Assembly (NCBI RefSeq): GCF_900105315.1
Contig: NZ_LT629766.1
Span: 1,922,001 to 1,986,000 of the forward strand
DNA: 64,000 nt
Reading direction: 5' to 3'
Source: Brevibacterium siliguriense
Lineage (GTDB): Bacteria; Actinomycetota; Actinomycetes; Actinomycetales; Brevibacteriaceae
Part shown: piece after piece, positions 37,597-47,299 of the stretch
How positions within the stretch are numbered: position 1 is the stretch's first letter
Layout of the letters: each line of letters opens with the position of its first letter
Program-made: the position numbers and the translations under genes
Notes under the pieces: generated by a model
Told to the model about the DNA's origin: nothing
Database searches by the model: none
What the model saw: only the letters and a program-made list of their open reading frames with translations

Positions 37597-37715
37597 AAGG
37601 AGTGTTCGGATGGTCACTGGATGCGCGGTGCCGGCGGGGGAGTCGCTAGACTGGCTGGCGGAGATCGCAGGGATCGACTTACCTCGCAGGGTCGTCACAC
37701 AAGGAGTCACAGCAT

Positions 37716-38462
37716 ATGAGCATTCGCGTAGCCGTCATCGGAGCCAAGGGGCGGATGGGATCCCACGCCGTCGATGCGATCAACGACGCCGACGGACTCG
37801 AACTCGTCGCCGCGCTCGGCAGCAGCGATTCGCTGGAGACCCTGCTGGAACAGAACATCGACGTGGCCGTCGAACTCACCGTGCCCAAATCCACCGAGGA
37901 GAACGTCACCTTCCTCGTCGAGAACGGCGTCGACACCGTCGTCGGCACCACCGGCTGGGACAACGACCGCCTGGCCCGGCTCGAAGGCACACTCAAAGAC
38001 CACCCGAAGACCGCGGTTCTCATCGCCCCGAACTTCTCGATCGGTGCGGTCCTGGCGATGCGGTTCGCGGAACTCGCCGCCCCCTATTTCGACTCCGCCG
38101 AGGTCGTCGAGACCCATCACACCCGCAAACTCGACGCTCCCTCGGGCACCGCGAACCACACGGCCCAGCGCATTGCCGCCGCCCGCGACGCAGCCGGACT
38201 CCCGGCTGTCCCTGACTCCACGGAATCCGATCCGCTGGGTGCGCGGGGTGCGGTCATCGACGGCATCCACGTCCATGCCATCCGCCAGCAGGGCATGAAC
38301 GCCCACGAGGAGATCCACTTCGGCTCCGACGGCGAAGCCCTGACCATCCGCACCGACTCGCACTCCACCTCGGCGTTCATGCCCGGCATCGTCACCGCCG
38401 TACGGTCGATCGCCGACTACACGGGGCTCATCCACGGCCTCGAGAACATTCTCGACCTCTGA
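37716..38462 (+). CDS. dapB: 4-hydroxy-tetrahydrodipicolinate reductase
   Basis: NAD(P)H-dependent step of lysine and diaminopimelate synthesis. The 248-residue protein starts with VAVIGAKGRMGSHAVDAI, has VGTTGWD, APNFSIGAVL, the catalytic ETHHTRKLDAPSGTA and the C-terminal HTSFMPG-like segment (here STSAFMPG). AAGGAG lies 10 nt before the ATG, and a TAGACT -10 candidate lies about 60 nt upstream. Its partner dapA lies 6 kb downstream after inserted genes. Confidence 0.96.
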   Translation: MSIRVAVIGAKGRMGSHAVDAINDADGLELVAALGSSDSLETLLEQNIDVAVELTVPKSTEENVTFLVENGVDTVVGTTGWDNDRLARLEGTLKDHPKTAVLIAPNFSIGAVLAMRFAELAAPYFDSAEVVETHHTRKLDAPSGTANHTAQRIAAARDAAGLPAVPDSTESDPLGARGAVIDGIHVHAIRQQGMNAHEEIHFGSDGEALTIRTDSHSTSAFMPGIVTAVRSIADYTGLIHGLENILDL

Positions 38463-38920
38463 TGTCGAAAGCCAAGATCGGGGCGATCATCGTCTCCGTC
38501 GTCCTCGTCTTCTACTTCGTGCTCATGGGGCAGCGGGCGTGGATCCTCGTGCGCGAACCCGCCATGATCCCTACGATCATGGGCATCGCCCTGTTCGTCC
38601 TGCCCATCATCGGCGCATGGACTCTCATCGTCGAACTCGTCTTCGGCGCCCGTACGGAGAAGCTCGCGCGCATCCTCGGGGAGGAAGGCGGACTGCCCGT
38701 CGACGACCTGCCTAGGACGCCGGGCGGGAAGATCATCCGCGAGGCCGCCGACAGGGAATTCGTGAAGTACCAGGCCGAAGCCGAGGCCGCACCCGAGGAT
38801 TGGCGGTCCTGGTTCCGACTATCGTGCGCCTACGACGCAAGCGGCGACCGGAAACGGGCGCGCGCCACGATGCGCAAATCGATCAGTCTTTTCCGGGAAG
38901 GTCAGAAGCAGGGCGCTTAG
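38462..38920 (+). CDS. Membrane protein with two N-terminal helices and a TPR-like tail
   Basis: A 152-residue protein that begins on the last base of the dapB stop, so it is co-translated. Two hydrophobic helices (about residues 7-25 and 37-60) are followed by a soluble tail (EDWRSWFRLSCAYDASGDRKRARATMRKSISLF) with the spacing of one tetratricopeptide-like helical repeat. Similar small proteins follow dapB in related actinobacteria. Function unknown. Its 3' end overlaps the convergent membrane-protein gene by 38 nt. Confidence 0.7.
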   Translation: MSKAKIGAIIVSVVLVFYFVLMGQRAWILVREPAMIPTIMGIALFVLPIIGAWTLIVELVFGARTEKLARILGEEGGLPVDDLPRTPGGKIIREAADREFVKYQAEAEAAPEDWRSWFRLSCAYDASGDRKRARATMRKSISLFREGQKQGA

Positions 38921-40163
38921 GACCCGGCGACGCCACCCTGATGATGCCCGCGATTCCGCCTTCCAGCGGGCCGCGGGTGCTGACGAATGTTTTCCATAGC
39001 AGAGGCAGCAGCACGAATGTGAGAGCGTGTATGACGAATTCGAGCGTCTGTTCACCCGTCGTCGCGGACTCCTCCATCGGATTGCCGACGATCTGAGACC
39101 TCGTGATCTCCAGCAGCACGACATGGGCCGAATACACGCTCAATGGCATCGATCCCGGTGCCGACAGCGGTGCGAGCACCCATGACTGGCGACCCAAGAG
39201 CACTGCCGCGGCCTGGCAGGCGGCGATCGTCATCACCGCGGTTCCGCCCGTGGAGAGCAGATCGAACGGCGTCCCCGAATGCGGTCCCGCGATCGCCAGC
39301 CACCACCACGACGTCGCCGGAGTCACCCCGTAGCTGCCGGTGAACAGGGCCGCAGTGAGATCCGTGCCCCACATCTGCGAATCCTCCACCAGCGCGGCAT
39401 CACCGCCGACGACATGGAGCAGAAGCCACGAGGCACCGCGGCCGAGGACGAAAAGGCCGAGCCCAGTCGTGAACAGTGCGAGCAGGTGGCGGCCGATGTC
39501 GAGCTTCGCCACGGCCATGCCGAGCAGAATGTACGACAGCCACTGCAACACCGGGTAATAGCCTGTGAGGAAGAGATCGGTGAGCATCGTCGACGGCGTC
39601 GCCAGGTCGAAGAAGCCCATCGGCAGATAGCTCGGTTCGAGGAGCAACGTCGAGCGCACCCACATCGACACGACGGGAGAGAGGGCCATCCAGACTCCGG
39701 CGATCGCGAACAGCGCACGGGCCCGCAGCCGGAGGAAGAATAGGGCGAGAGCGAACATGATCCCGTAGTTGACGAGGATGACCGCGAGCAGTCCGGAGAT
39801 CGATCCCAGGCACAGCCCGATGAGGACGATGGCTGCCGCCCGGATGAGCACGCTCGGCGCCGCATCGCGCAACCGGCCCGACTCCGCCATCCGGGACCGC
39901 GTCGAGAGCACCAGCGAACAGCCGGCGAGGACCGCGAACAGTGCCGAGGCCCGTCCGGCGAAGACCGCCGCCCAGGTCGGCATTCCCGTTTCGTCTCCGA
40001 GTGCGAAGATGTGCGTGACCATCATCGCCAGCAGCGCGATCCCGCGGGCGAGGTCGAGCCCGATGAGCCGTCCGTCGGGGCTGAGTCGACGGACCGGCCT
40101 CGCCGGGGTGGCCGTGGAGTTCGCATCGCGCGTTCGGTGGGAGTCCGCCGGGTGAGAGCTCAT
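38883..40163 (-). CDS. DUF418 / heparan-alpha-glucosaminide acetyltransferase-like membrane protein
   Basis: Polytopic membrane protein of 426 residues with about ten hydrophobic helices. The N-terminal GLDLARGIALLAMMVTHIF and FAGRASALFAVLAGCSLVL segments are typical of the HGSNAT-like/DUF1624 plus DUF418 family, whose members are thought to transfer acyl groups across the membrane. The active histidine of that family corresponds to the HIF segment. ATG 40163 has no clear Shine-Dalgarno sequence. Its 3' end converges with and overlaps the small membrane protein gene. Confidence 0.75.
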   Translation of the reverse strand: MSSHPADSHRTRDANSTATPARPVRRLSPDGRLIGLDLARGIALLAMMVTHIFALGDETGMPTWAAVFAGRASALFAVLAGCSLVLSTRSRMAESGRLRDAAPSVLIRAAAIVLIGLCLGSISGLLAVILVNYGIMFALALFFLRLRARALFAIAGVWMALSPVVSMWVRSTLLLEPSYLPMGFFDLATPSTMLTDLFLTGYYPVLQWLSYILLGMAVAKLDIGRHLLALFTTGLGLFVLGRGASWLLLHVVGGDAALVEDSQMWGTDLTAALFTGSYGVTPATSWWWLAIAGPHSGTPFDLLSTGGTAVMTIAACQAAAVLLGRQSWVLAPLSAPGSMPLSVYSAHVVLLEITRSQIVGNPMEESATTGEQTLEFVIHALTFVLLPLLWKTFVSTRGPLEGGIAGIIRVASPGPKRPASDLPGKD

Positions 40164-40360
40164 GGAACGATTTTCACACGAGTTCGCGCCTACCGGGCCC
40201 GCGAGGCCCGGCCGACCAGGGGTCTGTATCGGCTCGAGCCTCTGCGACAGCTCTGAGCCGACCCTTGCCGCCGTTCGTCATACGGTGATATGAATAACTG
40301 AGGCAGCCCCATCGAGGGGCGGCCACCCAGCCCCACCCGACGAACTGATCAAGGACGATC

Positions 40361-42361
40361 ATGTCACAGCTGTTCCCGCACCTCTTCGAACCCATCACCA
40401 TCGGTTCCACGACGATCCGAAACCGCATCGTCTCCTCCGGTCATGACACCGTGCTCGACGAGAACGGACACATCGGCGACGAACTCGTCGCCTACCATGA
40501 GGCCCGGGCGAAAGGCGGAGCCGGACTCATCGTCCTCCAGGTCTCCGGCGTCCACGAAACCGCCCGCTACACCAGCCACGTCCTCATGGCCACCGATGAC
40601 TCCTCCGTCCCCGGTTACCAAAACGTCGCCGAGGCGGTCCACCGCCACGGAGCCACGATCTTCGCCCAGCTCTTCCACCCTGGTCGCGAAGTCATGGACG
40701 GCGAGCGTGGAATGGCACCACGGGCCAAGGCTCCGAGCGACGAACCGCAGGAGAGGTTCAAGGTCGTCCCCGAGACACTGACCACCGCTGAGGTCAGAGG
40801 CATCATCACCGGCTACGGACACGCCGCGAAACGCATCGCCGACTCCGGAATCGACGGCGTCGAGATCGTCGCCAGCCACGGCTACCTGCCCATCCAGTTC
40901 TTCAACCCCGCCGTCAACACTCGCACCGACGACTACGGCGGCAGCCCGGAGAACCGCCGCCGTTTCCTCACCGAGGTGGCCCAGACGGTCCGCGCCGCCG
41001 TCGGACCCGACGTCGTGGTGGGCGTGCGGATCTCCGGTGAGGAGAAGACCGAGGACGGCCTCGTCGCCACCGAGATCCTCGACCTCATCGAACACCTCGA
41101 CTCCCTGACCAGCGACGGCGTCGACTGCCTCGACTACTTCTCGATCACCGCCGGCGATTCCTCCACCCTGCAGGGCGCCGTCCACATTGTGCCCTCGATG
41201 CAGATCGACCCCGGCTACGCCGCGAACCTGTCGGAGCAGGTCAAGAAGATCACCGCCAAGACCGTCATGGTCGCCGGCCGCATCAACCAACCCCACGAAG
41301 CCGAAGCCGCGATCGCCGAGGGCCGCACCGATATGGCGATCATGACCCGCGCGATGATCTGCGACCCCGAAATCGCGAACAAATCCGAATCCGACAAAGT
41401 TGACGAGATCCGCGCCTGCATCGGCTGCAACCAAGCCTGCATCGGCCACTTCCAACAGGGTGTGCCGATCTCGTGCATCCAATATCCCGAATCGGGCCGG
41501 GAACTGACTTTTCTTCCCCGACCAACAGTGCGCACCCGCGACCGAGTCCTCGTCATCGGCGGGGGACCGGCCGGACTCAAGGCCGCCGCAGTCGCCGCCG
41601 AACAGGGCGATGAGGTCGTCTTGTGCGAGAAGGAGCCCCACCTCGGCGGAGCGGTGCTGCTGGCTCAGGAACTGCCGTATCGGTCCGAATTCGGGGGAGC
41701 GGCGACGAATCTTTCCGCCGAGGCGGCCCGCGCCGGCGTCGACATCCGCACCTCCGTGCCGGCCACCCAGGACCTCATCACCGAGGTGGTCCCCGACCAC
41801 GTCATCATCGCCACGGGAGCCGAACAGCGCATGCCCGCCTTCGAGATCGCCGACGATGCGCTCGTCATCGGGGCTCGCGACTATCTGCGCAAGTCCCCGG
41901 ACCTGCCGCCGGGCCGCGTGCTCGTCGCCGACTGGAAGGGCGACTGGATCGGACTCGGCATCGCCCTGCGGCTGGCCGAGGCCGGGCGACATGTGAGCTT
42001 GGCGACGGCGGCGAATTTCGCCGGTGCCCAGGTCCAGCAGTACACGCGCACCCTGCTCGTGTCCCAAGCGCTGCGGACCGGTCGGATGCGATTCGTCAAC
42101 GACGTGCGCCTCGTCGGAGTCGATGCCGATACCGGTTACCTGCAGTCCACTCTCTGCGAGGTCGTTCACGAGGTCGACGATGTCGCCGCGACGATCGTCT
42201 CCGGTGCTCCGCGATCTGTTCCGGTCGACCTCGACTTCGGGGCCGCCTCGGTGACGGTGATCGGCGACGCCCTGGCACCGCGCACGGTCGAAGAGGCCGT
42301 GTACGAAGGGCTGACCGCGGCCACCGCCCTGGCCGAACGACGAACACCGGTCACGGCGTGA
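40361..42361 (+). CDS. Old-Yellow-Enzyme-type NADH:flavin oxidoreductase / FAD-dependent oxidoreductase
   Basis: Two-part flavoenzyme of 666 residues related to 2,4-dienoyl-CoA reductase and trimethylamine/histamine dehydrogenases. The N-terminal TIM barrel binds FMN (NRIVSSGH, NRRRFLTEV). A [4Fe-4S] motif follows at the barrel end, with cysteines spaced C-x2-C-x3-C-x11-C (CIGCNQAC). The C-terminal part has the FAD loop VLVIGGGPAGLKAA and a second Rossmann segment. Substrate unknown. A downstream TetR gene overlaps its stop by 4 nt, suggesting dedicated control. Confidence 0.88.
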   Translation: MSQLFPHLFEPITIGSTTIRNRIVSSGHDTVLDENGHIGDELVAYHEARAKGGAGLIVLQVSGVHETARYTSHVLMATDDSSVPGYQNVAEAVHRHGATIFAQLFHPGREVMDGERGMAPRAKAPSDEPQERFKVVPETLTTAEVRGIITGYGHAAKRIADSGIDGVEIVASHGYLPIQFFNPAVNTRTDDYGGSPENRRRFLTEVAQTVRAAVGPDVVVGVRISGEEKTEDGLVATEILDLIEHLDSLTSDGVDCLDYFSITAGDSSTLQGAVHIVPSMQIDPGYAANLSEQVKKITAKTVMVAGRINQPHEAEAAIAEGRTDMAIMTRAMICDPEIANKSESDKVDEIRACIGCNQACIGHFQQGVPISCIQYPESGRELTFLPRPTVRTRDRVLVIGGGPAGLKAAAVAAEQGDEVVLCEKEPHLGGAVLLAQELPYRSEFGGAATNLSAEAARAGVDIRTSVPATQDLITEVVPDHVIIATGAEQRMPAFEIADDALVIGARDYLRKSPDLPPGRVLVADWKGDWIGLGIALRLAEAGRHVSLATAANFAGAQVQQYTRTLLVSQALRTGRMRFVNDVRLVGVDADTGYLQSTLCEVVHEVDDVAATIVSGAPRSVPVDLDFGAASVTVIGDALAPRTVEEAVYEGLTAATALAERRTPVTA

Positions 42362-43050
42362 GCCCGCGCCCGGCCCAACCGGCTGCCGCAGCCGAGGCGA
42401 AGAAGGCGGCGATCATCGCGGCCGCCCTCGGCCAGATCGTCGACCGAGGCCCCACGGCTGTGCGCATGGCCGATGTGGCGAAAGCGGTCGGCATGTCAGT
42501 CGGGACGGTGCAGTACTACTTCGGGTCACGCGATGCCCTACTCGCCGCAGCGTTCTCTGCCCACAGTGATGCGGTGCTCAAGGACATCGCGGACATGGCG
42601 AACCCTGATGGCAAGAACACGGGCGAAGGGACAGAAGCCAGTTCGCCTCGGTCCCGTCTGCACGCGGCCTTCACCGCCGTCCACGAGGTCGGCAATCACG
42701 GCCAGAGGTCGCGGATCTGGATCGAACTCGTCACCGCGGCACGCACCCACGCGAGCCTGCAGGATTGCGTCGACTCCGTCTTCGAAGGGTGGCGCAGCCT
42801 GTTCTCACGCATCATCGGTGACGGCATCAGGACCGGAGACTTCACCCTCTACGGGCTCACCGTCACCGAGGTGGTCGATACGTTCATCGCCATCATCGAC
42901 GGTTTCGACCTCGCCGCCGTTGCCGGACAGGGAACCGAGCCGACGACGATGGCGCGCATCCTCGGCTCGACTGCGCACGGCCTGTTGAGTGGTGGGAGTG
43001 CGGGCGCCGCTGCGACGCATCCGGATCCGCACAATCCGGTCCGGTCATAG
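42358..43050 (+). CDS. TetR family regulator coupled to the flavin oxidoreductase
   Basis: Regulator of 230 residues beginning at GTG 42358, which overlaps the oxidoreductase stop. The helix-turn-helix reads IVDRGPTAVRMADVAKAVG and MSVGTVQYYFGSRDALL. The ligand domain has SRIWIELVTAARTHASLQ, a BetI-like segment. It probably senses the oxidoreductase substrate. It converges with the AAA+ gene across 11 nt. Confidence 0.85.
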   Translation: MSPRPAQPAAAAEAKKAAIIAAALGQIVDRGPTAVRMADVAKAVGMSVGTVQYYFGSRDALLAAAFSAHSDAVLKDIADMANPDGKNTGEGTEASSPRSRLHAAFTAVHEVGNHGQRSRIWIELVTAARTHASLQDCVDSVFEGWRSLFSRIIGDGIRTGDFTLYGLTVTEVVDTFIAIIDGFDLAAVAGQGTEPTTMARILGSTAHGLLSGGSAGAAATHPDPHNPVRS

Positions 43051-43061
43051 CCCGGCCCGCC

Positions 43062-44375
43062 TCACAGCCTCGCGATCGTATCGACGTCTTCGCCGAACTC
43101 CCGGGCGGTCTCCTCGGACACCGTCGCCCGTGTTGCCCGCAGCGCCTCGAGGTAGTCATCGGTCGACAGCACATCTGTCCGCGAAGCGATGTCGACGTGC
43201 TGCTGTCGCAGCGAAGACGCCAGAGCTTCCTGCGATGCACGCCTGGCCGCATACTCGATATCGGCCGGGGTCAGTCCATCGCTGGCATCGACGAGCACCT
43301 CGAGATCGACACCTGCGACCGTGTGCTCGGGAATGTAGCGCGACCAGATCGCCTCCCTGGCGGTGGCATCGGGCAGGCCGATGGGAATGACGTAGTCGAA
43401 GCGCCCATGCCGCAGGAACGCCGCGTCGAGGGCGCGGACGAAATTCGTCGCGCAGATGAGTAGCCTGCCTTCCCGATCCCGGAACTGACCGACCTGCTTG
43501 AGCAGCTCATTCGTCACACCCTGCGTCGGCGACGGCGGCTCACCTCCGCGCTTCGACGCGATCTCCTCGACCTCATCGATGAACACCACGGCATGCTCGA
43601 GCTCGTTGATCTGCTCGAACGTCGTCCGCAGCCCCGCGGCCACACCGCCGGGCTCACCGGACAGCCGCGACGGGAAGACCTCGACGAACGGCCAATCCAA
43701 CCGCGACGCCACCGCCTTCGCAAACGTCGTCTTCCCCGTCCCCGGAGGACCGAAGAGCATCACCGCCCGAGGCGGGACTACCCCGAAATGATCCGCGAGG
43801 TCCGGTTCGGCCAAAGGCACGACGAGGCGGTCCTCGAGCATGTCCTTCTCCTCCTGCATCCCGCTCACCCCATCCCAGAGGTGGCGCGGCAGGATCCGTC
43901 CCCCGACCGCTTTGAGCCGGTCGAGCTCACGCCGTTGGACGGGCAGATGCCGTTCGACGTATCTCAACCCGGAACGGGTCTCGAAGCCATTGGCCACCAG
44001 ACCATCGCAGGCCGACGTCCCCGCGGGAATGAGCATCGACAGCTTCCCCAAGCCCAGCGGCATGAGACGGCGTTCGAGCGCATCGAGCAGCCCCGCCTCG
44101 GCGCGGATGCCCTGCTCTGGATCGGCACGCACCGACTCCAGGACATGGAAGAACACGATTACTCCCTGACCGTGTGCGGCGCGGCCGACGGCGGCACCGA
44201 CGATCTCCTCATCGCGGACGGCCACGACGGCCTGATTGCGCTGGCAGGCGGCCAACACCTCGGAGAGCGGATAGAGCGGGGGAACGGCCTCGGATTCCGG
44301 GACGGCGGCTTCGAAGAGACGGATGATTCCGTCGAGGTCATCATCATGGAAATCGCGGATGCGGGTGCGGGTCAT
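43062..44375 (-). CDS. Fusion of a GNAT-like domain with an AAA+ ATPase
   Basis: A 437-residue protein with an unusual domain pairing. Residues 1-145 look like a GNAT acetyltransferase (IRDFHDDDLDGIIRLFEAA, VAVRDEEIVGAAVGRA, DGLVANGFETRSGLRYVER). Residues about 185-437 are an AAA+ module of the proteasomal-ATPase/FtsH kind: Walker A GPPGTGKT at 209-216, Walker B VVFIDEVEEIA at about 263-273, sensor-1 ATNF, arginine-finger region FLRHGRFDYVIPI, and a C-terminal helical lid. The GNAT acetyl-CoA loop is not obviously intact. ATG 44375 has AGGGAG upstream. Function unknown; a remodelling or substrate-sensing role is inferred. Confidence 0.75.
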   Translation of the reverse strand: MTRTRIRDFHDDDLDGIIRLFEAAVPESEAVPPLYPLSEVLAACQRNQAVVAVRDEEIVGAAVGRAAHGQGVIVFFHVLESVRADPEQGIRAEAGLLDALERRLMPLGLGKLSMLIPAGTSACDGLVANGFETRSGLRYVERHLPVQRRELDRLKAVGGRILPRHLWDGVSGMQEEKDMLEDRLVVPLAEPDLADHFGVVPPRAVMLFGPPGTGKTTFAKAVASRLDWPFVEVFPSRLSGEPGGVAAGLRTTFEQINELEHAVVFIDEVEEIASKRGGEPPSPTQGVTNELLKQVGQFRDREGRLLICATNFVRALDAAFLRHGRFDYVIPIGLPDATAREAIWSRYIPEHTVAGVDLEVLVDASDGLTPADIEYAARRASQEALASSLRQQHVDIASRTDVLSTDDYLEALRATRATVSEETAREFGEDVDTIARL

Positions 44376-44537
44376 CGAAAACTCCCTTGTTTCGGTGGCA
44401 GGCAGGGCTCAAGAGTAGACGATCGAGCGGCTGCAGGTGTGATCCGTCTCTCAACATGACCGCACGGGCACCGCAGGCGAGGAGAACGACACCCGCAACG
44501 CGGTCGGACCACTGCACTGATGAGAGGACGTGGGCGG

Positions 44538-44543
44538 TATCCT
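44538..44543 (+). promoter_or_regulatory. -10 box for leaderless dapA
   Basis: TATCCT is followed by 6 nt and ATG 44550. No -35 or Shine-Dalgarno sequence is evident. Confidence 0.6.
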
Positions 44544-44549
44544 GGTTCT

Positions 44550-45473
44550 ATGGCGATTCTCGGTGACCAGGCAGCAGCGACTGCCATTGATGCGTTCGGT
44601 TCCGTCGGCACTGCAATGGTGACTCCATTCAAGCGCGACGGCAGCATCGACTATGCGTCCGTGGAGAAGGTGGCGAACCACCTCGTCGAGCTCGGCAATG
44701 ACATGCTCGTCGTCTCCGGCACCACCGGAGAATCTCCGACGACGACCGATGACGAGAAGGTCGAACTCATCCGCGTCGTCCGCGGTGTCATCGGCAAGCG
44801 GGCGAGGATCGTCGCCGGCACCGGCAACAACGTCACCGCACACACCATCGAGCTCTCCCGCCGTTCGGCCGATGCCGGAGCCGACGGGATCCTGCTCGTC
44901 ACCCCGTACTATTCGAAGCCGACCCAGCCGGCGATCGAAGCCCATATGCGCGCGGCCGCCGACTCCACCGACCTGCCGGTCATGCTCTATGACATTCCCG
45001 GCCGTGCCGGTGCCCCGATCATCACGGACACCCTGCTGCGGCTCTCGGACCACCCGAACATCCTCGCGGTCAAGGACGCCAAGGGCGACCTCTTCGCTTC
45101 CTCGTTCGTCATGAACAACTCCTCGCTCGTGTACTACTCCGGCGAAGACGCCCTCAACCTGCCGCTGCTGTCCCTCGGAGCCCTCGGACTCGTGTCCGTG
45201 GCCGGGCACGTCTGCTCGGACCGGTTCGCAGCCATGGTCGCCGCAGTGGCGAACAACGACCTCAACACCGCACGCACCCTTTCCCGCGACACCGCGGACG
45301 TAGTGGATGCGCTCATGAACCACATGCCGGGAGTGATCTCGGCGAAGGCCGCTCTGCAGGCCCAAGGAATACTCGACAACCGCGACGTGCGTATGCCGCT
45401 GCTCCCAGCTGATGAGGAGCAGATGGCGTTCGTCGCCGCCCAATTGACCAGGAGTGGTTACCTCAGTGAATAA
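44550..45473 (+). CDS. dapA: 4-hydroxy-tetrahydrodipicolinate synthase
   Basis: Condenses pyruvate with aspartate semialdehyde in lysine/DAP synthesis. The 307-residue TIM barrel has VSGTTGESPTTTDDEK, the catalytic tyrosine in VTPYYSKPTQ, YDIPGRAG and the Schiff-base lysine in ILAVKDAKGD. ATG 44550 gives the standard N-terminus; an in-frame ATG at 44520 lies upstream of the -10 box. The dapA stop overlaps the RNase J gene by 8 nt, as in other actinobacteria. Confidence 0.96.
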   Translation: MAILGDQAAATAIDAFGSVGTAMVTPFKRDGSIDYASVEKVANHLVELGNDMLVVSGTTGESPTTTDDEKVELIRVVRGVIGKRARIVAGTGNNVTAHTIELSRRSADAGADGILLVTPYYSKPTQPAIEAHMRAAADSTDLPVMLYDIPGRAGAPIITDTLLRLSDHPNILAVKDAKGDLFASSFVMNNSSLVYYSGEDALNLPLLSLGALGLVSVAGHVCSDRFAAMVAAVANNDLNTARTLSRDTADVVDALMNHMPGVISAKAALQAQGILDNRDVRMPLLPADEEQMAFVAAQLTRSGYLSE

Positions 45474-47154
45474 TGCATTGACTCAAGAACTGTCCCTCCC
45501 GCCGAGGATGGACAAAGAAGCCGTCCGCATCGTAGCGCTCGGCGGACTCGGCGAAGTCGGCCGCAATATGACCGTCTTCGAATACCACGGCAAACTCCTC
45601 ATCGTCGATTGCGGTGTGCTCTTCCCCGAAGAGGACCAGCCCGGCGTCGACCTCATCCTCCCCGACTTCTCCTACCTGGATGACCGTCTCGATGACATCA
45701 TCGGCCTCGTCCTCACCCACGGCCACGAAGACCACATCGGTGCCGTTCCCTACCTGCTGCGCCGCAAGGGCGACATCCCGATCCTCGGCTCGCAGCTGAC
45801 GATCGCGCTCATCGAAGCCAAGCTCAAAGAGCACCGCATCAAGCCCATCACCCGCGTGGTGGCCGAAGACGACGTCGACCAGCTCGGTCCCTTCGACCTC
45901 GAGTTCGTTGCCGTCAACCACTCGATCCCCGACGCCCTGGCCGTGTTCATCCGCACCGGCGCCGGAAACATCCTGCACACCGGTGACTTCAAGATGGACC
46001 AGCTGCCGCTCGACGGCCGCATCACCGACCTGCGCGCCTTCGCTCGCCTCGGCGAAGAGGGTGTCGACCTGTTCATGACGGACTCGACGAACGCCGAGGT
46101 CCCCGGCTTCACCGCGCTGGAGAAGGACATCGGGCCCGTGCTCGAGAACCTCTTCGGCACCGCTGAGCGCCGCATCATCGTCGCCTCGTTCTCCTCCCAC
46201 GTCCACCGTGTGCAGCAGGTGCTCAACGCCGCCACCGCCCACGGTCGCAAGGTGGCCCTCGTCGGCCGCTCCATGGTGCGCAATATGAAGATCGCCGAAG
46301 ACCTCGGCTACCTCAACGTGCCTGCCGGAACCCTCATCGACATCAAGAAGGTCGACGACTTCCCCGAGGATCAGATCGTCCTGATGTGCACCGGCTCCCA
46401 GGGTGAGCCGATGGCGGCCCTGTCCCGGATGGCCAACCGCAACCACCGCGTCGACGTCGGCGACGGTGACACCGTCATCCTCGCCTCCTCGCTCATCCCC
46501 GGCAACGAGAACTCCGTGTTCAAGGTCATCAACGGCCTGATGAAGCTCGGTGCCCGTGTCATCTCGAAGGCCGATGCGAAGATCCATGTGTCCGGTCACG
46601 CCTCCGGCGGCGAGCTGCTCTACTGCTACAACATCGTCAAGCCCCGCGGCGTCATGCCCGTCCACGGGGAATGGCGCCACCTGCTGGCCAACGGCCGCCA
46701 CGCCGAGGCGACCGGAGTCGACCCGAACAACATCGTCTTGGCCGACGACGGCTGGGTCGTCGACCTCAAGGACGGCCGCGCCGAGGTCGTCGGCGCCGTC
46801 GACTGCAACTACGTCTTCGTCGACGGTTCGTCGGTCGGTGAGATCACCGAGGCGGACCTCAAGGATCGCCTGGTTCTGTCCGGCGAGGGCTTCGTGACGA
46901 TCTTCATGGCCGTGAACTCGCAGACGAAGTCGCTCATCGCCGGTCCCGAGATCCACGCCCGCGGTGTGGCCGAGTCCGATGACGTCTTCGACACGATCAT
47001 CCCGAAGGTGCAGAAGGCCGTCGAAGATGCGCTGCGTGACGGAACGACCGATCAGTACCAGCTCCAGCAGGTGGTGCGCCGCACCATCGGCCGCTGGGTG
47101 TCGTCGAAGCTGCGCCGCAAGCCGATGATCGTCCCCATGGTCGTCATCGTCTGA
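45466..47154 (+). CDS. rnj: Ribonuclease J
   Basis: Metallo-beta-lactamase-fold nuclease with endo- and 5'-3' exonuclease activity in RNA maturation and decay. The 562-residue protein has HGHEDHIG at 85-92, HTGDFKMD, the beta-CASP motifs (SFSSHVHRVQQV, CTGSQGEPMAALSRMA, HVSGHASGGEL) and a C-terminal domain ending SSKLRRKPMIVPMVVIV. GTG 45466 lies inside the dapA end with AGGAG 11 nt upstream; GTG 45454 is an alternative. Confidence 0.96.
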   Translation: MNNALTQELSLPPRMDKEAVRIVALGGLGEVGRNMTVFEYHGKLLIVDCGVLFPEEDQPGVDLILPDFSYLDDRLDDIIGLVLTHGHEDHIGAVPYLLRRKGDIPILGSQLTIALIEAKLKEHRIKPITRVVAEDDVDQLGPFDLEFVAVNHSIPDALAVFIRTGAGNILHTGDFKMDQLPLDGRITDLRAFARLGEEGVDLFMTDSTNAEVPGFTALEKDIGPVLENLFGTAERRIIVASFSSHVHRVQQVLNAATAHGRKVALVGRSMVRNMKIAEDLGYLNVPAGTLIDIKKVDDFPEDQIVLMCTGSQGEPMAALSRMANRNHRVDVGDGDTVILASSLIPGNENSVFKVINGLMKLGARVISKADAKIHVSGHASGGELLYCYNIVKPRGVMPVHGEWRHLLANGRHAEATGVDPNNIVLADDGWVVDLKDGRAEVVGAVDCNYVFVDGSSVGEITEADLKDRLVLSGEGFVTIFMAVNSQTKSLIAGPEIHARGVAESDDVFDTIIPKVQKAVEDALRDGTTDQYQLQQVVRRTIGRWVSSKLRRKPMIVPMVVIV

Positions 47155-47287
47155 GACTCAGTTGTCGGTCTGCTGCGCCGACGAACTCACGAACGCCCGC
47201 TGGTGCCTCAAGGCCCTGCGGGCGTCGTCGTCCCCAGCGCAGTCCGGTGCCTGCGGCCCGAGCCTTGCCCGCGACCCGCCCGATGCG

Positions 47288-47293
47288 TAGCGT
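47288..47293 (+). promoter_or_regulatory. -10 box for a leaderless DUF899 transcript
   Basis: TAGCGT is followed by 6 nt and ATG 47300. Confidence 0.5.
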
Positions 47294-47299
47294 TGGCGC

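Noticed and set aside
41623..42357. N-terminal extension of the TetR gene into the flavin oxidoreductase
   Set aside because: The extension is an Arg-rich shadow frame; GTG 42358 with a 4-nt overlap gives the normal TetR N-terminus.
45463..46956. 497-codon frame antisense to RNase J, and similar long antisense frames opposite pnp, proS, ispG and the flavin oxidoreductase
   Set aside because: They mirror codon structure in high-GC genes, are rich in Asp/Val/Gly/His, match no family and oppose well-identified proteins.
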